Origin: Sphingopyxis sp. MWB1
Lineage (GTDB): Bacteria > Pseudomonadota > Alphaproteobacteria > Sphingomonadales > Sphingomonadaceae
Reading direction: 5' to 3'
DNA length: 64,000 nt
NCBI RefSeq assembly: GCF_000763945.1
Contig: NZ_JQFJ01000002.1
Location: 2,345,501 to 2,409,500 of the forward strand
The stretch's first letter is position 1; each line of letters opens with the position of its first letter. Under the pieces are notes generated by a model. The model did not search any database and had not been told where the DNA came from. It was given only the letters and a program-made list of their open reading frames with translations. Positions 33,718-42,169 of this stretch are shown here, one piece after another. Position numbers and translations under genes: made by a program.

Positions 33718-34503
33718 TCAGTCCCCCTTGTTCCGTGCGCTCGCTTTGGTCTTGCGGGCGGGCGGAGCCGCAGGAAGGCGGCTCGCCATCGCGTCGATCT
33801 CGGGCAGCGAGGCCAGATAATCGTCGAGCAATTCGATCAATATGGTCTGCGCCGACCGGTTGGTGATTGCGCTGGCAAGGCGCAGGCGCAAATGGCGTTC
33901 GGCATCGAGGCGCAGGGTAAAGGCGGCCTTGTCACGGGCGCGTTCGCCTCGTCCACTGCCGCCGCCGCGCGCACCCGATTTTTTCGGCGCGGGCGCTTCG
34001 GTCGATTCTACCTTGCGCGCCACTGCCGCAACCCGGTCCTTCAGCGATTTTTGCTGGCGGACGACTTCGGGCGGGTCAGCGGCGAAAATATCGGCGCTGG
34101 CGGAGCGCGATGCGCGTTCGGCAAGCGCGTCGACCATCGGCGCAAGGCTCGCTGGCTCTGCTGCGGACGCGGGCGCGGAGGCCTGCGGCGCTTGAGCCTC
34201 TGGCACCACTTCCTCGCCGGACGGGTCGAGATTGCTGCCAGCCGACAAATCATCCTGCGCCGCCGCGTCGTGCGGCATCATCGATCCCGGCAGCAAAGGT
34301 TTCAGATCGACGCGCGTTGCGTCGTCCGAATGCGCGGGGTCGACATCATAGCCCATGTCATTCCAGCCGAGGTCGTCATAGCCCGTCTGGCCCATCGGCA
34401 CGGGGCCGCTGCCCAGCGGCTGGCGGCGCATGGCAGGACGTGCGCCGCCCTTGCGTGCCAGAAGACCGGCGCTCAGCGATGCGAGGGGTTTGGGTTCGCC
34501 CAT
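33718..34503 (-). CDS. Ribbon-helix-helix protein with long disordered N-terminus
   Basis: About 261 residues. The first 150 are acidic/Pro-rich and contain no fold I recognise (GSGPVPMGQTGYDDLGWNDM region). A basic stretch (SGARGGGSGRGERARDK) then leads a ribbon-helix-helix: AAFTLRLDAERHLRLRLASA and NRSAQTILIELLDDYLASL. The position right after parA parallels the plasmid ParG/Omega RHH centromere-binding partners of ParA. It may bind DNA near this locus and couple to the ParA ATPase; that is inference. It lies 14 bp after parA and 2 bp before the SPOR gene. Confidence 0.8.
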   Translation of the reverse strand: MGEPKPLASLSAGLLARKGGARPAMRRQPLGSGPVPMGQTGYDDLGWNDMGYDVDPAHSDDATRVDLKPLLPGSMMPHDAAAQDDLSAGSNLDPSGEEVVPEAQAPQASAPASAAEPASLAPMVDALAERASRSASADIFAADPPEVVRQQKSLKDRVAAVARKVESTEAPAPKKSGARGGGSGRGERARDKAAFTLRLDAERHLRLRLASAITNRSAQTILIELLDDYLASLPEIDAMASRLPAAPPARKTKASARNKGD

Positions 34504-34517
34504 TGCTCCACGCTCCC

Positions 34518-35240
34518 TTACTGGCCCGCGATGCGGCGGCCAAAGCCACCGCCCATCGGGCGGACCGCGCCATATCCGCCCTGCGCGGGCATCGGCGCGG
34601 CAAAGATGGTGCGGCGGAAATTCTTCTCCAGCCGGTCGTTCATATAGGACCAGAGCTGGCGGACCTCGTCGGCGGAGCGGCCATTGGGATCGACCTCCAT
34701 CACCGTGCGCCCGTCGATCATCGAGGCGGCATAGTCGGTGCGGTGGTGCAGCGTGACGGGGGCGACGGTGCCATGCTGCGACAGGGCGACAGCGGCCTCG
34801 CTGGTGATTTTCGCCTTGGGGGTGGCGGCGTTGACGACAAAGACCAGCGGCTTGCCCGCGCGTTCGCACAGGTCAACGGTGGCGCCGACGGCGCGCAGGT
34901 CGTGCGGGCTGGGGCGTGTCGGCACCACGATCAGTTCGGCGACCGAAATCACGCTCTGGATCGCCATGGTGATGGCGGGGGGCGTGTCGATCACGGCCAG
35001 CTTGAAACCCTGCTGGCGCAATATTTCAAGGTCGGACGCAAGGCGCGCCACCGTGGTCTGGGCAAAGGCGGGAAGATCGGTTTCGCGCTCGTTCCACCAG
35101 TCGGCAAGCGACCCTTGCGGATCAATGTCGATCAGCACGACGGGACCGGCGCCCGCAAGCTGCGCTTGCACGGCCAGATGGCCTGACAGAGTCGTTTTTC
35201 CCGACCCGCCCTTTTGTGAAGCCAAAGCCAAAACCCGCAC
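34518..35240 (-). CDS. ParA family ATPase
   Basis: The deviant Walker A is LASQKGGSGKTTLSGHLA, Walker A' is VLIDIDPQGSLADWW and Walker B is KLAVIDTPPA. With the GTG at 35240 (GAGGGGG 7 bp upstream) the protein is 240 residues. The ATG at 35285 extends it by 15. It belongs to the small ParA group without an N-terminal HTH, as found in MipZ-like or type Ib plasmid partition proteins. The C-terminal tail is Gly/Ala-rich. It heads an operon with the RHH and SPOR genes, in a divergent gap of about 270 bp from a second SPOR gene. Confidence 0.9.
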   Translation of the reverse strand: MRVLALASQKGGSGKTTLSGHLAVQAQLAGAGPVVLIDIDPQGSLADWWNERETDLPAFAQTTVARLASDLEILRQQGFKLAVIDTPPAITMAIQSVISVAELIVVPTRPSPHDLRAVGATVDLCERAGKPLVFVVNAATPKAKITSEAAVALSQHGTVAPVTLHHRTDYAASMIDGRTVMEVDPNGRSADEVRQLWSYMNDRLEKNFRRTIFAAPMPAQGGYGAVRPMGGGFGRRIAGQ

Positions 35241-35509
35241 CTTCGTCCCCCTCGGAAATGCCAATAATCGCGGGGGCAATGACATGGGGGCCGCTAAAAT
35301 TGCGTTAACGTCGCCGATACCATGGTGAATCGATTGCGGAGGAAGATGGTAAATAAAGGCTTTTCCGGACGCTTTTTATCCCTTGTCCCAATATTGGGCA
35401 GTTTATGGGGGTAAAGAATGTTGCTAACGCGCTGTTAGCCATTTGAACCTATCCATGCCCGCGACCCTTGGCCGCGTTTCGCGCGGTCTCGCGCCTTTGG
35501 AGAATTACG

Positions 35510-36685
35510 ATGCTGCCTGTCCGCGCTGCTGCGACCCTGGCCTTGCCCTTTCTCGCCGCCACCTTGGCTGTGCCCGCCTATGCCGATGTAAAGGCCGGGG
35601 TCGATGCGTGGCAAAAGGGGGATTATCAGGCGGCGGTCGCCGAATGGCGTCCGCTGGCGCTCGCGGGTAATCCCGACGCGCAGTTTAATCTGGGCCAGGC
35701 CTATAAGCTGGGACGCGGGGTCGCGACCGATCTGGCGCAGGCGGAAAGCTGGTATCGCCGCGCGGCGAACCAGGGGCATCTGCAGGCGCAGGATAATCTC
35801 GGCCTGATCCTTTTCACCGCCAATCGGCGCGAAGAGGCGATGGACTATATCATTCGCTCGGCGGCGCGCGGCGAACCGCGCGCGCAATATGTGCTGGGCA
35901 CCGCCCATTTTAACGGCGATCTGGCGACAAAGGACTGGCCGCGCGCCTATGCGCTGACCAAACGCGCCAGCGATGCCGGGCTGGAAATGGCCTCGGCGCG
36001 GCTGTCGCAGCTTGATCAGCTGATCCCGCTCGAACAGCGGCAGCGCGGCCTCGCCATGCTGCCGCAGATGGAAAAGGATGAGGCGCACGCGCGGCTGGCC
36101 GCAGTCAATGCCGCCGCACCGCCGCCGCCCGCGCAGCCCGCCTCACCGATCAAGAGCGCGGCGGTGCCGCCCTCGGCACCGGGCACCAGCTATGCGCCGC
36201 CGCCGGTCATCGCTTCCGCCACGCCGTCCAGCCCCGCCGCCGCGCGCGCGGCAGAGGCGGCGAGTGAAGCGGCGCGTGCGGCCGCCGCCGTCACCACCCA
36301 GCCCGGCACCAGCTATGCCCCGCCGCCGACCAGCGGCCCGCTGCCACCGGCTTCAACGCCTGCCGCGCCCGCGCAGCCAGTTGTCGCGGCGCGGCCCGCG
36401 CCCGCGCCTGCACCCGCGCCCGCACCCGTGCCGACCCCCGCTGCTGCGGGGGACAGCCCGTGGCGCGCGCAGCTTGGCGCCTTTGGCGTCGAGGCCAATG
36501 CCCGCAATTTGTGGAAATCGCTGGAAGGCAAATATCCCGCGGTTGCGAGCCGCCAGCCCTATCTGGTCAAGAGCGGCAAGGTCACCCGGCTGCAGGCGGG
36601 GGGCTTTGCGAGTAAGGGCGATGCCAACAGCTTTTGTGCCGAGATGCGCCGCGGCGGCCAGGCCTGCCTGGTCGTCGAGCGTTAA
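35510..36685 (+). CDS. Sel1-repeat and SPOR-domain periplasmic protein
   Basis: GGAG lies 7 bp before the ATG. The signal peptide is MLPVRAAATLALPFLAATLA with cleavage after AYA. Sel1/TPR-type repeats follow (AGNPDAQFNLGQAYKLGRG, AANQGHLQAQDNLGLI, ARGEPRAQYVLGTAHF), then a long Ala/Pro tract with two GTSYAPPP units, and a C-terminal SPOR domain (WRAQLGAFGVEANARNLWKS and RLQAGGFASKGDANSFCAEM). It is divergent from the parA operon and its SPOR domain resembles the one at 32279. Repeat family A copy 1 begins 23 bp after the stop. Confidence 0.93.
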   Translation: MLPVRAAATLALPFLAATLAVPAYADVKAGVDAWQKGDYQAAVAEWRPLALAGNPDAQFNLGQAYKLGRGVATDLAQAESWYRRAANQGHLQAQDNLGLILFTANRREEAMDYIIRSAARGEPRAQYVLGTAHFNGDLATKDWPRAYALTKRASDAGLEMASARLSQLDQLIPLEQRQRGLAMLPQMEKDEAHARLAAVNAAAPPPPAQPASPIKSAAVPPSAPGTSYAPPPVIASATPSSPAAARAAEAASEAARAAAAVTTQPGTSYAPPPTSGPLPPASTPAAPAQPVVAARPAPAPAPAPAPVPTPAAAGDSPWRAQLGAFGVEANARNLWKSLEGKYPAVASRQPYLVKSGKVTRLQAGGFASKGDANSFCAEMRRGGQACLVVER

Positions 36686-36707
36686 GGCCGCATAAGCCTT
36701 CCTCCGT

Positions 36708-36822
36708 CGTCATTGCGAGCCCGGCGCAGCTGGGCGACGCAATCCCCAGCCATCGGCCTGCACTGCCGACAGCAGGAGATGGCTTCGTCTCCCGGACAGG
36801 TCCGGGACTCCTCGCCATGACG
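36708..36822. repeat. 115-bp dispersed repeat, family A, copy 1
   Basis: It starts CGTCATTGCGAGC and ends CTCGCCATGACG, so the ends form an inverted pair; the interior contains CAGCAGGAGAT and TCCCGGACAGGTCCGGGA. The second copy at 40658-40772 has the same length and the same order of blocks. Both lie immediately after stop codons of forward genes. Confidence 0.85.
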
Positions 36823-36842
36823 GTGTAGAAGAAGGAGGGGGC

Positions 36843-37733
36843 TTATTGCGCCCCTGCGCCCGCTTCGCCCCGTTCCTTCAAGAGCCGCGCCTCCAGCCGC
36901 TGCTGGGACTGTTCGGCATAGGTGCGGCAGGCGCCGGGGGCGTCGATATAGCGTTTGTCGGCGCCTGCGGGGTGGGAGGTAATCAAAAGGTCGCACGGAA
37001 TTGTTTTCATCACGGCAAAGCTGTGGGCAAAGCCTGCAACGATGGGCGCACTTTCCGGGGCGCTATAGCGATAATCATCGCCTGACACGGCGTTGAGGCT
37101 GGCAGCGAAAACGATGGTGCGGCAGTTGTCGGCCTCGCAGGCGGGCCAGCTCCAGCTCATGCTCGCCATGGTATGGCCGGGGGTTGCATGGGCGGTGATC
37201 CGCGCATCGCCCAGCGCCAGCACTTCGCCATCGCGCATCGCGCGGACCGGTGCGGCGACGCCGGGAAAGCTGTGGTCATAGGAAAGCTGCGGATCGTCGG
37301 CGTCGAGCCGCCCGCTTTTCAGCGCCTTCACCCCGCGCGCGCCGGTCAAAACGGTCGCGCCCGTATCGCGCGCGAGCGCCGGGATACCGCCTCCATGATC
37401 GAAATGCGGCTCGGTGCTCAGAATAAATTTAATGTCTTTGGGGTCAAATCCCAACTTGCGGACATTCGCCAGCACATCGGGTGCAGACTGCGGCATCGCG
37501 CCATCGACGAGTATCAGCCCATCGCCCGTGTCGATCAGCGCGACGCTCAGCCCGCCGAAACCGACCAGATAGCTGTTGCCGAATAATTTTTCAGGCGGAA
37601 CCGGGGCCAGCCATTGCTCTGTATAGGAAGAAGGGACGGGGCGGGTCAGCGGGTCGTCGGCCTGGTCATGGCCATGCCCCATCGCTGCTGTCATCGCGGC
37701 CAGTCCTGCCATCATCATTGTCGCACCGAACAT
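36843..37733 (-). CDS. Class B3 metallo-beta-lactamase with Glu in place of the first His
   Basis: A 296-residue secreted protein with a short signal region and a GGAAGGAGG site 5 bp before the ATG. The metallo-beta-lactamase motif reads E108-x-H110-x-D112-H113 (STEPHFDHGGGIPAL), followed by His187 (HATPGHTMA) and His254 (ITSHPAG). The B3 hallmarks are all present, except that the usual first His is Glu. Such B3-E variants have been described in sphingomonads, as I recall. The gene is divergent from ampR. Activity and antibiotic range cannot be read from the sequence. Confidence 0.92.
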   Translation of the reverse strand: MFGATMMMAGLAAMTAAMGHGHDQADDPLTRPVPSSYTEQWLAPVPPEKLFGNSYLVGFGGLSVALIDTGDGLILVDGAMPQSAPDVLANVRKLGFDPKDIKFILSTEPHFDHGGGIPALARDTGATVLTGARGVKALKSGRLDADDPQLSYDHSFPGVAAPVRAMRDGEVLALGDARITAHATPGHTMASMSWSWPACEADNCRTIVFAASLNAVSGDDYRYSAPESAPIVAGFAHSFAVMKTIPCDLLITSHPAGADKRYIDAPGACRTYAEQSQQRLEARLLKERGEAGAGAQ

Positions 37734-37844
37734 CTGCGCCTCCTTCCTTATCTGTTGTTGCTGCCGCAAAATGCCCGGAGGCAAGGCGCGCGACAAAGCA
37801 TGATTTCTCGACAAAGCCATGAATTTAATTAATGGACAGACTAT
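37734..37844. promoter_or_regulatory. Divergent beta-lactamase / ampR promoter region
   Basis: The 111-bp gap includes an AT-rich stretch (ATGAATTTAATTAATGG, 37819-37835) that stands out from the GC-rich surroundings, and partial repeats CATGATTT and CATGAATTT. AmpR-type sites are expected here; no single LysR T-N11-A site can be fixed by eye. Confidence 0.55.
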
Positions 37845-38705
37845 ATGGATCGCGCTCAACTTCCCCTGAATGCCTTGCGCGCTTTTGAGGCGGCGGCGCG
37901 TCATTTGAACTTCACCCGCGCGGGGCTGGAGCTGCATGTCAGCCAGGGGGCGGTCAGCCATCAGGTGGCGCAGCTTGAACAAAGGCTGGGCACCCGCCTT
38001 TTCCACCGCCTGCCGCGCGGGCTTGCGCTCACCGATGAAGGCCATGCGCTTGTTCCGGTGCTCGCCGAAATGTTCGACCGCGTTGGGGCGACGCTCGACC
38101 GTTATGCCGATGGCCGTTTCCGCGAGGCGCTCAAGGTCGGGGTGGTCGGCACTTTTGCGACCGGCTGGCTGTTGCCGCGCCTCGGCGATTTCGCCCGCGC
38201 GCATCCGATGGTCGACCTGCGCCTGTCGACCAACAACAACCGGGTCGATATGGCGGGCGAAGCGCTCGACTATGCCATCCGCTTCGGCGATGGCGCCTGG
38301 CATGGCACCCATGCCGAGCCGCTGATGGAGGCGCCGATGGCGCCGCTTGCCGCGCCCATCATCGCGCGGCGGCTCGCCGCCCCCGCTGATCTGGCCGCGC
38401 AGCCGCTGCTGCGTTCCTATCGCAGCGATGAATGGGCGCGCTGGTTCGACGCGGCGGGGCTGCCCGCGCCGCTGCTGCGCGGTCCCATGTTTGACAGTTC
38501 GGCGCTGATGGCCTCTGCCGCCGCCGCCGGGCTGGGGGTCGCGCTCGCGCCGCCGTCGATGTTCGCCCGCGAACTCGCCGCCGAACAGCTTGTCCAGCCC
38601 TTTGCGCTCAGCGTCGATCTTGGCCGCTATTGGCTCACTCGGCTGATCTCGCGACCAGAAAGCGACGCGATGCAGCGTTTTCGCAGCTGGCTTTTGGCGC
38701 AATAG
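37845..38705 (+). CDS. ampR: AmpR, LysR-type regulator of beta-lactamase
   Basis: The 286-residue protein follows the AmpR pattern closely: PLNALRAFEAAARHLNFTRA in the HTH, then LKVGVVGTFATGWLLPRLGD, LRLSTNNNRVDMAGEALDYA, IRFGDGAWHGT, RSYRSDEWARWF and a C-terminal YWLTRLISRPESDAMQRF. AmpR senses UDP-MurNAc-pentapeptide or anhydromuropeptides and controls a divergent beta-lactamase. That is exactly the arrangement here, with a 111-bp shared promoter gap. Confidence 0.92.
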   Translation: MDRAQLPLNALRAFEAAARHLNFTRAGLELHVSQGAVSHQVAQLEQRLGTRLFHRLPRGLALTDEGHALVPVLAEMFDRVGATLDRYADGRFREALKVGVVGTFATGWLLPRLGDFARAHPMVDLRLSTNNNRVDMAGEALDYAIRFGDGAWHGTHAEPLMEAPMAPLAAPIIARRLAAPADLAAQPLLRSYRSDEWARWFDAAGLPAPLLRGPMFDSSALMASAAAAGLGVALAPPSMFARELAAEQLVQPFALSVDLGRYWLTRLISRPESDAMQRFRSWLLAQ

Positions 38706-38751
38706 CCGGACGGGCTTGGGCTGGCCGCCGCGCCGTGCTAGGCGCGCGCCG

Positions 38752-40638
38752 ATGTTGACGATCAACGACCTGACCGTTCGCCTTGGCGGGCGCACCATCC
38801 TCGACCGGGCGAGCGCGAGCCTGCCCGGCAAAAGTCGTACCGGGCTGATCGGGCGCAATGGCGCGGGCAAATCGACCCTGATGAAGGTGATGATCGGTCA
38901 ATTGGAGGCCGACGAGGGCGGTATTGAAATGCCGCGCAAGACGCGCGTCGGCTATATCGCGCAGGAAGCGCCGAGCGGCAGCGCGACGCCCTTCGAGACG
39001 GTGCTCGCCGCCGACACCGAACGCGCCGAGCTGCTCGCCGCGTCCGAAAGCGTCACCGACCCCGACCGGCTGGGCGATATTCACGAGCGACTGATCGCCA
39101 TCGACGCCTATACCGCGCCCGCACGCGCCGCGCGCATCCTGACCGGCCTGGGTTTCGACGAGGAGATGCAGGGGCGCCCGCTCGACAGTTTTTCGGGCGG
39201 GTGGAAGATGCGCGTCGCGCTCGCCGCCTTGCTCTTTTCGAACCCCGACCTGTTGCTGCTCGACGAACCGTCGAACCACCTCGACCTTGAAGCGACGATG
39301 TGGCTCGAAAGCTTTTTGCGCGCCTATCCCGGCCAGCTTGTCGTCATCAGCCACGAGCGCGACCTCTTGAACAATGTCGTCGATCATATCCTGCATCTCG
39401 AAGGCGGGAAGGTCACGCTTTACCCCGGCGGCTATGACGCGTTCGAGCGCCAGCGCGCCGAACGCGCGGCACAGCTTGCGGCGGCGAAGGCGGCACAGGA
39501 TGCGCAGCGCGCGAAGCTTCAGGATTATATCGCCCGCAACAGCGCGCGCGCCTCGACCGCGAAGCAGGCGCAGTCGCGCGCCAAGCAGCTTGCGCGGATG
39601 CAGCCCATCGCCGCCGTGGCCGAAGACCCCAGCCTGGCATTTGAATTTCCCAGCCCCGGCGATGAATTGCGCCCGCCGCTGATCACGCTCGACCTCGCGA
39701 GCGTCGGCTATGCGCCGGGCCAGCCGGTGCTGAGCCGGCTCAACCTGCGGATCGACCCCGACGATCGCATCGCGCTCTTGGGCCGCAATGGCAATGGCAA
39801 GACGACGCTCGCGCGGCTGCTGGCGGCGCAGCTTAAGCCTCAGGACGGCGCGATGGCGGCGTCGGGCAAGATGCGCGTCGGTTATTTCACCCAATATCAG
39901 GTGGAAGAACTCGACGGCAGCGATACGCCGTTGGGCCATATGACGCGCGTGATGGCGGGCAAGACGCCCGGCGCGGTGCGCGCGCAGCTTGGCCGCTTCG
40001 GTTTTTCGGGCAACAAGGCGACGACCGAGGTCGGCAAGCTGTCGGGCGGCGAACGCGCGCGGCTCGCGCTCGCGCTGATCACCCGCGAGGCGCCGCACCT
40101 CCTGATCCTAGACGAGCCGACCAACCACCTTGACGTCGATGCGCGCGAGGCGTTGGTGCAGGCGCTCAATGGCTTTGAGGGTGCGGTGATCATCGTCAGC
40201 CATGATCGCCATATGCTCGAACTTAGCGCCGACCGGCTCGTGCTCGTCGACAATGGCACCGCGCGCGAGTTCGACGGCAGCATCGACGATTATGTCGCCT
40301 ATATCCTCGGCAAATCGGACGAAGGGGGCGAGGCCCGATCCTCCGCCTCAAAGCCCAAGGATGCGAAGCTTGCGCGGCAGGAAGCGGCCAAGGCGCGCGA
40401 GGCGCAGGCCACGCTCCGCAAGAGAGCCAAGGAGCATGAGGCGCGCGCCGCAAAGCTCGCCGCCCAGATTAGCGCCATCGACCGCGCGATGTTCGACCCC
40501 GCCAGCGCCGAGCCGGCGCTTGCGAAGCTGACGATGGGCGACCTTGCGCAGCGGCGCGGCAAGCTGGCGTCCGAACTGGAGAGCGTCGAGGCGGCGTGGA
40601 TGGGCGCGCTCGAGGCGATCGAGACGGCGGCGGCCTGA
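38752..40638 (+). CDS. ABC-F family ATPase (Uup/YheS type)
   Basis: Two ABC domains in one chain and no membrane segment. First: Walker A GRNGAGKST, signature DSFSGGWKMR and Walker B LLLLDEPSNHLD. Second: GRNGNGKTT, KLSGGERAR and LLILDEPTNHLD. The interdomain linker (about 235-300, QRAERAAQLAAAKAAQDAQR) is the P-site tRNA interaction motif region of ABC-F proteins. A C-terminal coiled coil (KAREAQATLRKRAKEHEARA) is like Uup. The ATG at 38752 is chosen; the longer start is unsupported. ABC-F proteins act on stalled ribosomes. Confidence 0.94.
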   Translation: MLTINDLTVRLGGRTILDRASASLPGKSRTGLIGRNGAGKSTLMKVMIGQLEADEGGIEMPRKTRVGYIAQEAPSGSATPFETVLAADTERAELLAASESVTDPDRLGDIHERLIAIDAYTAPARAARILTGLGFDEEMQGRPLDSFSGGWKMRVALAALLFSNPDLLLLDEPSNHLDLEATMWLESFLRAYPGQLVVISHERDLLNNVVDHILHLEGGKVTLYPGGYDAFERQRAERAAQLAAAKAAQDAQRAKLQDYIARNSARASTAKQAQSRAKQLARMQPIAAVAEDPSLAFEFPSPGDELRPPLITLDLASVGYAPGQPVLSRLNLRIDPDDRIALLGRNGNGKTTLARLLAAQLKPQDGAMAASGKMRVGYFTQYQVEELDGSDTPLGHMTRVMAGKTPGAVRAQLGRFGFSGNKATTEVGKLSGGERARLALALITREAPHLLILDEPTNHLDVDAREALVQALNGFEGAVIIVSHDRHMLELSADRLVLVDNGTAREFDGSIDDYVAYILGKSDEGGEARSSASKPKDAKLARQEAAKAREAQATLRKRAKEHEARAAKLAAQISAIDRAMFDPASAEPALAKLTMGDLAQRRGKLASELESVEAAWMGALEAIETAAA

Positions 40639-40657
40639 CCGCCTTCCTCCATTAAAT

Positions 40658-40772
40658 CGTCATTGCGAGCCCCGTAAAGCCGGGCGAGGCAATTCCCAGC
40701 GGGCGTCCTTGCAAGGCCGATAGCAGGAGATTGCTTCGTCCCCCGGGCGGGTCCGGGGCTCCTTGCCATGAC
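40658..40772. repeat. 115-bp dispersed repeat, family A, copy 2
   Basis: CGTCATTGCGAGC at the start and CTTGCCATGACC at the end, interior blocks CAGCAGGAGAT and GGGCGGGTCCGGGGC. Same length as copy 1 at 36708-36822. It begins 20 bp after the ABC-F stop. Confidence 0.85.
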
Positions 40773-40802
40773 CAGCGCGCCCGGCGAGACGCCCGAAGGT
40801 TC

Positions 40803-40993
40803 GCGCAGAGAGCGCAGAGAGCGCAGAGATTGGGTTCGCGCGGAGAGGAGAAAGAGGAGGGAGGAGATGTGGGCTTTGCCGCCTTCTTGCCACTGGTTCG
40901 GACGCCAGCGTCGAATGGACCCCGGATATAGTCCGGGGTGACGAGGGAGGGGCGACGCGGCTATTCTCTCTGCTCTCTCTGCGGCTCTGCGCG
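40803..40993. repeat. Inverted/tandem repeat block in a 442-bp gene-free gap
   Basis: The gap from 40639 to 41080 holds no gene. It contains repeat A copy 2, then three exact tandem copies of GCGCAGAGA (40803-40829), a purine-rich stretch, a family B hairpin at 40917-40943, and finally CTCTCTGCTCTCTCTGCGGC with CTCTGCGCGA, which is the inverse of the tandem block. The outer parts could fold into one long imperfect hairpin. The hpd promoter must lie in the last 60 bp. Confidence 0.7.
40917..40943. repeat. Dispersed palindromic repeat, family B, copy 2 (single hairpin)
   Basis: ACCCCGGATATAGTCCGGGG followed by TGACG; one half of the paired element seen at 10045 and 42737. Confidence 0.75.
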
Positions 40994-41048
40994 ATTCCTT
41001 TTCCTCCTCCCGCCCCGATTGACTCACGCGCGCCCTTCCATCATAATA

Positions 41049-41062
41049 GTTACAAATGAAAC
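41049..41062. promoter_or_regulatory. Candidate operator upstream of hpd
   Basis: GTTACAAATGAAAC has symmetrical GTT-N-CA-NN-TG-N-AAC positions (10 of 14). It lies in an AT-rich stretch 18 bp before the hpd ATG. Function inferred only from position. Confidence 0.35.
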
Positions 41063-41080
41063 CATATGAGGAAATGATGC

Positions 41081-42169
41081 ATGGCTGACCTGTTCGACAA
41101 TCCCCTGGGCCTCGACGGATTCGAATTCGTCGAATTCTCCGCGCCCGAAAAGGGCATGCTCGAGCCGGTCTTCGAGCGCATGGGCTTTACCCGCATCGCG
41201 CGCCACCGGTCGAAGGATGTCGAGCTGTGGCGCCAGGGCGACATCAACCTGATCGCCAATTACGAGCCGAAATCGCCCGCCGCCTATTTTGCCGCCGAGC
41301 ACGGCCCGTCGGCGTGCGGCATGGGCTGGCGCTGCCGCGATGCCGCCAAGGCCTATGCCGAGGCCATCGAACGCGGCGCCGAGCCGGTCGAGGTCAAGAC
41401 GGGGCCGATGGAACTCCGCCTTCCAGCGATCCGCGGCATCGGCGGGTCGATCATCTATCTGATCGATCGCTATGGCGACGAGCTGTCGATCTATGACATC
41501 GACTTCGTCTACGAAGAGGGCGTTGATCGCCATCCGGTCGGCGCGGGGCTGAAGGTCATCGATCACCTGACGCACAATGTCTATGGCGGACGCATGGCGC
41601 ATTGGGCCGCCTTTTACGAGCGCATCGCGGGCTTCCGCGAAATCCGCTATTTCGACATCAAGGGCGAATATACGGGCCTCACGTCGAAGGCGATGACCGC
41701 CCCCGACGGCAAGATCCGCATCCCCTTGAACGAGGAAGGCGCCGGCGGCGGCGGGCAGATCGAGGAATATCTGCGCGCCTATAATGGCGAGGGCATCCAG
41801 CATATCGCCTTTGCCTGCGACGATCTTTACGCCGCGTGGGACAAGCTGAAAGCGCTGGGCAATCCTTTTGCGCCCGCGCCGCCCGAAACCTATTATGAAA
41901 TGCTCGCCGAGCGCCTGCCCGGCCATGGCGAACCGGTCGAGGAACTGCAGTCGCGCGGCATCCTGCTCGACGGGTCGACGACCGAAGGCGATCCGCGCCT
42001 GCTGCTCCAGATTTTCGGGCAGACGGTGATCGGCCCCGTCTTCTTCGAGTTCATCCAGCGCAAGAAGGACGAGGGGTTCGGCGAGGGCAATTTCACCGCG
42101 CTGTTCAAGTCGATGGAGCTCGACCAGATTCGCCGCGGCGCGCTCAATGTCGAGGAGCCTGCCGAATGA
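41081..42169 (+). CDS. hpd: 4-hydroxyphenylpyruvate dioxygenase
   Basis: The 362-residue enzyme converts 4-hydroxyphenylpyruvate to homogentisate in tyrosine catabolism. The Fe(II) facial triad is present: His162 (VIDHLTHNV), His241 ([11 protein letters not shown]) and Glu323 ([11 protein letters not shown]). The typical segments [17 protein letters not shown] and [16 protein letters not shown] are conserved. TGAGGAAATG lies upstream of the ATG. Its last codons overlap the start of the next gene (ATGA). Confidence 0.97.
   Translation: MADLFDNPLGLDGFEFVEFSAPEKGMLEPVFERMGFTRIARHRSKDVELWRQGDINLIANYEPKSPAAYFAAEHGPSACGMGWRCRDAAKAYAEAIERGAEPVEVKTGPMELRLPAIRGIGGSIIYLIDRYGDELSIYDIDFVYEEGVDRHPVGAGLKVIDHLTHNVYGGRMAHWAAFYERIAGFREIRYFDIKGEYTGLTSKAMTAPDGKIRIPLNEEGAGGGGQIEEYLRAYNGEGIQHIAFACDDLYAAWDKLKALGNPFAPAPPETYYEMLAERLPGHGEPVEELQSRGILLDGSTTEGDPRLLLQIFGQTVIGPVFFEFIQRKKDEGFGEGNFTALFKSMELDQIRRGALNVEEPAE

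Noticed and set aside
37734..38870. Upstream extension of the beta-lactamase frame
   Set aside because: It is antisense to ampR; the strong GGAAGGAGG site sets the start at 37733.
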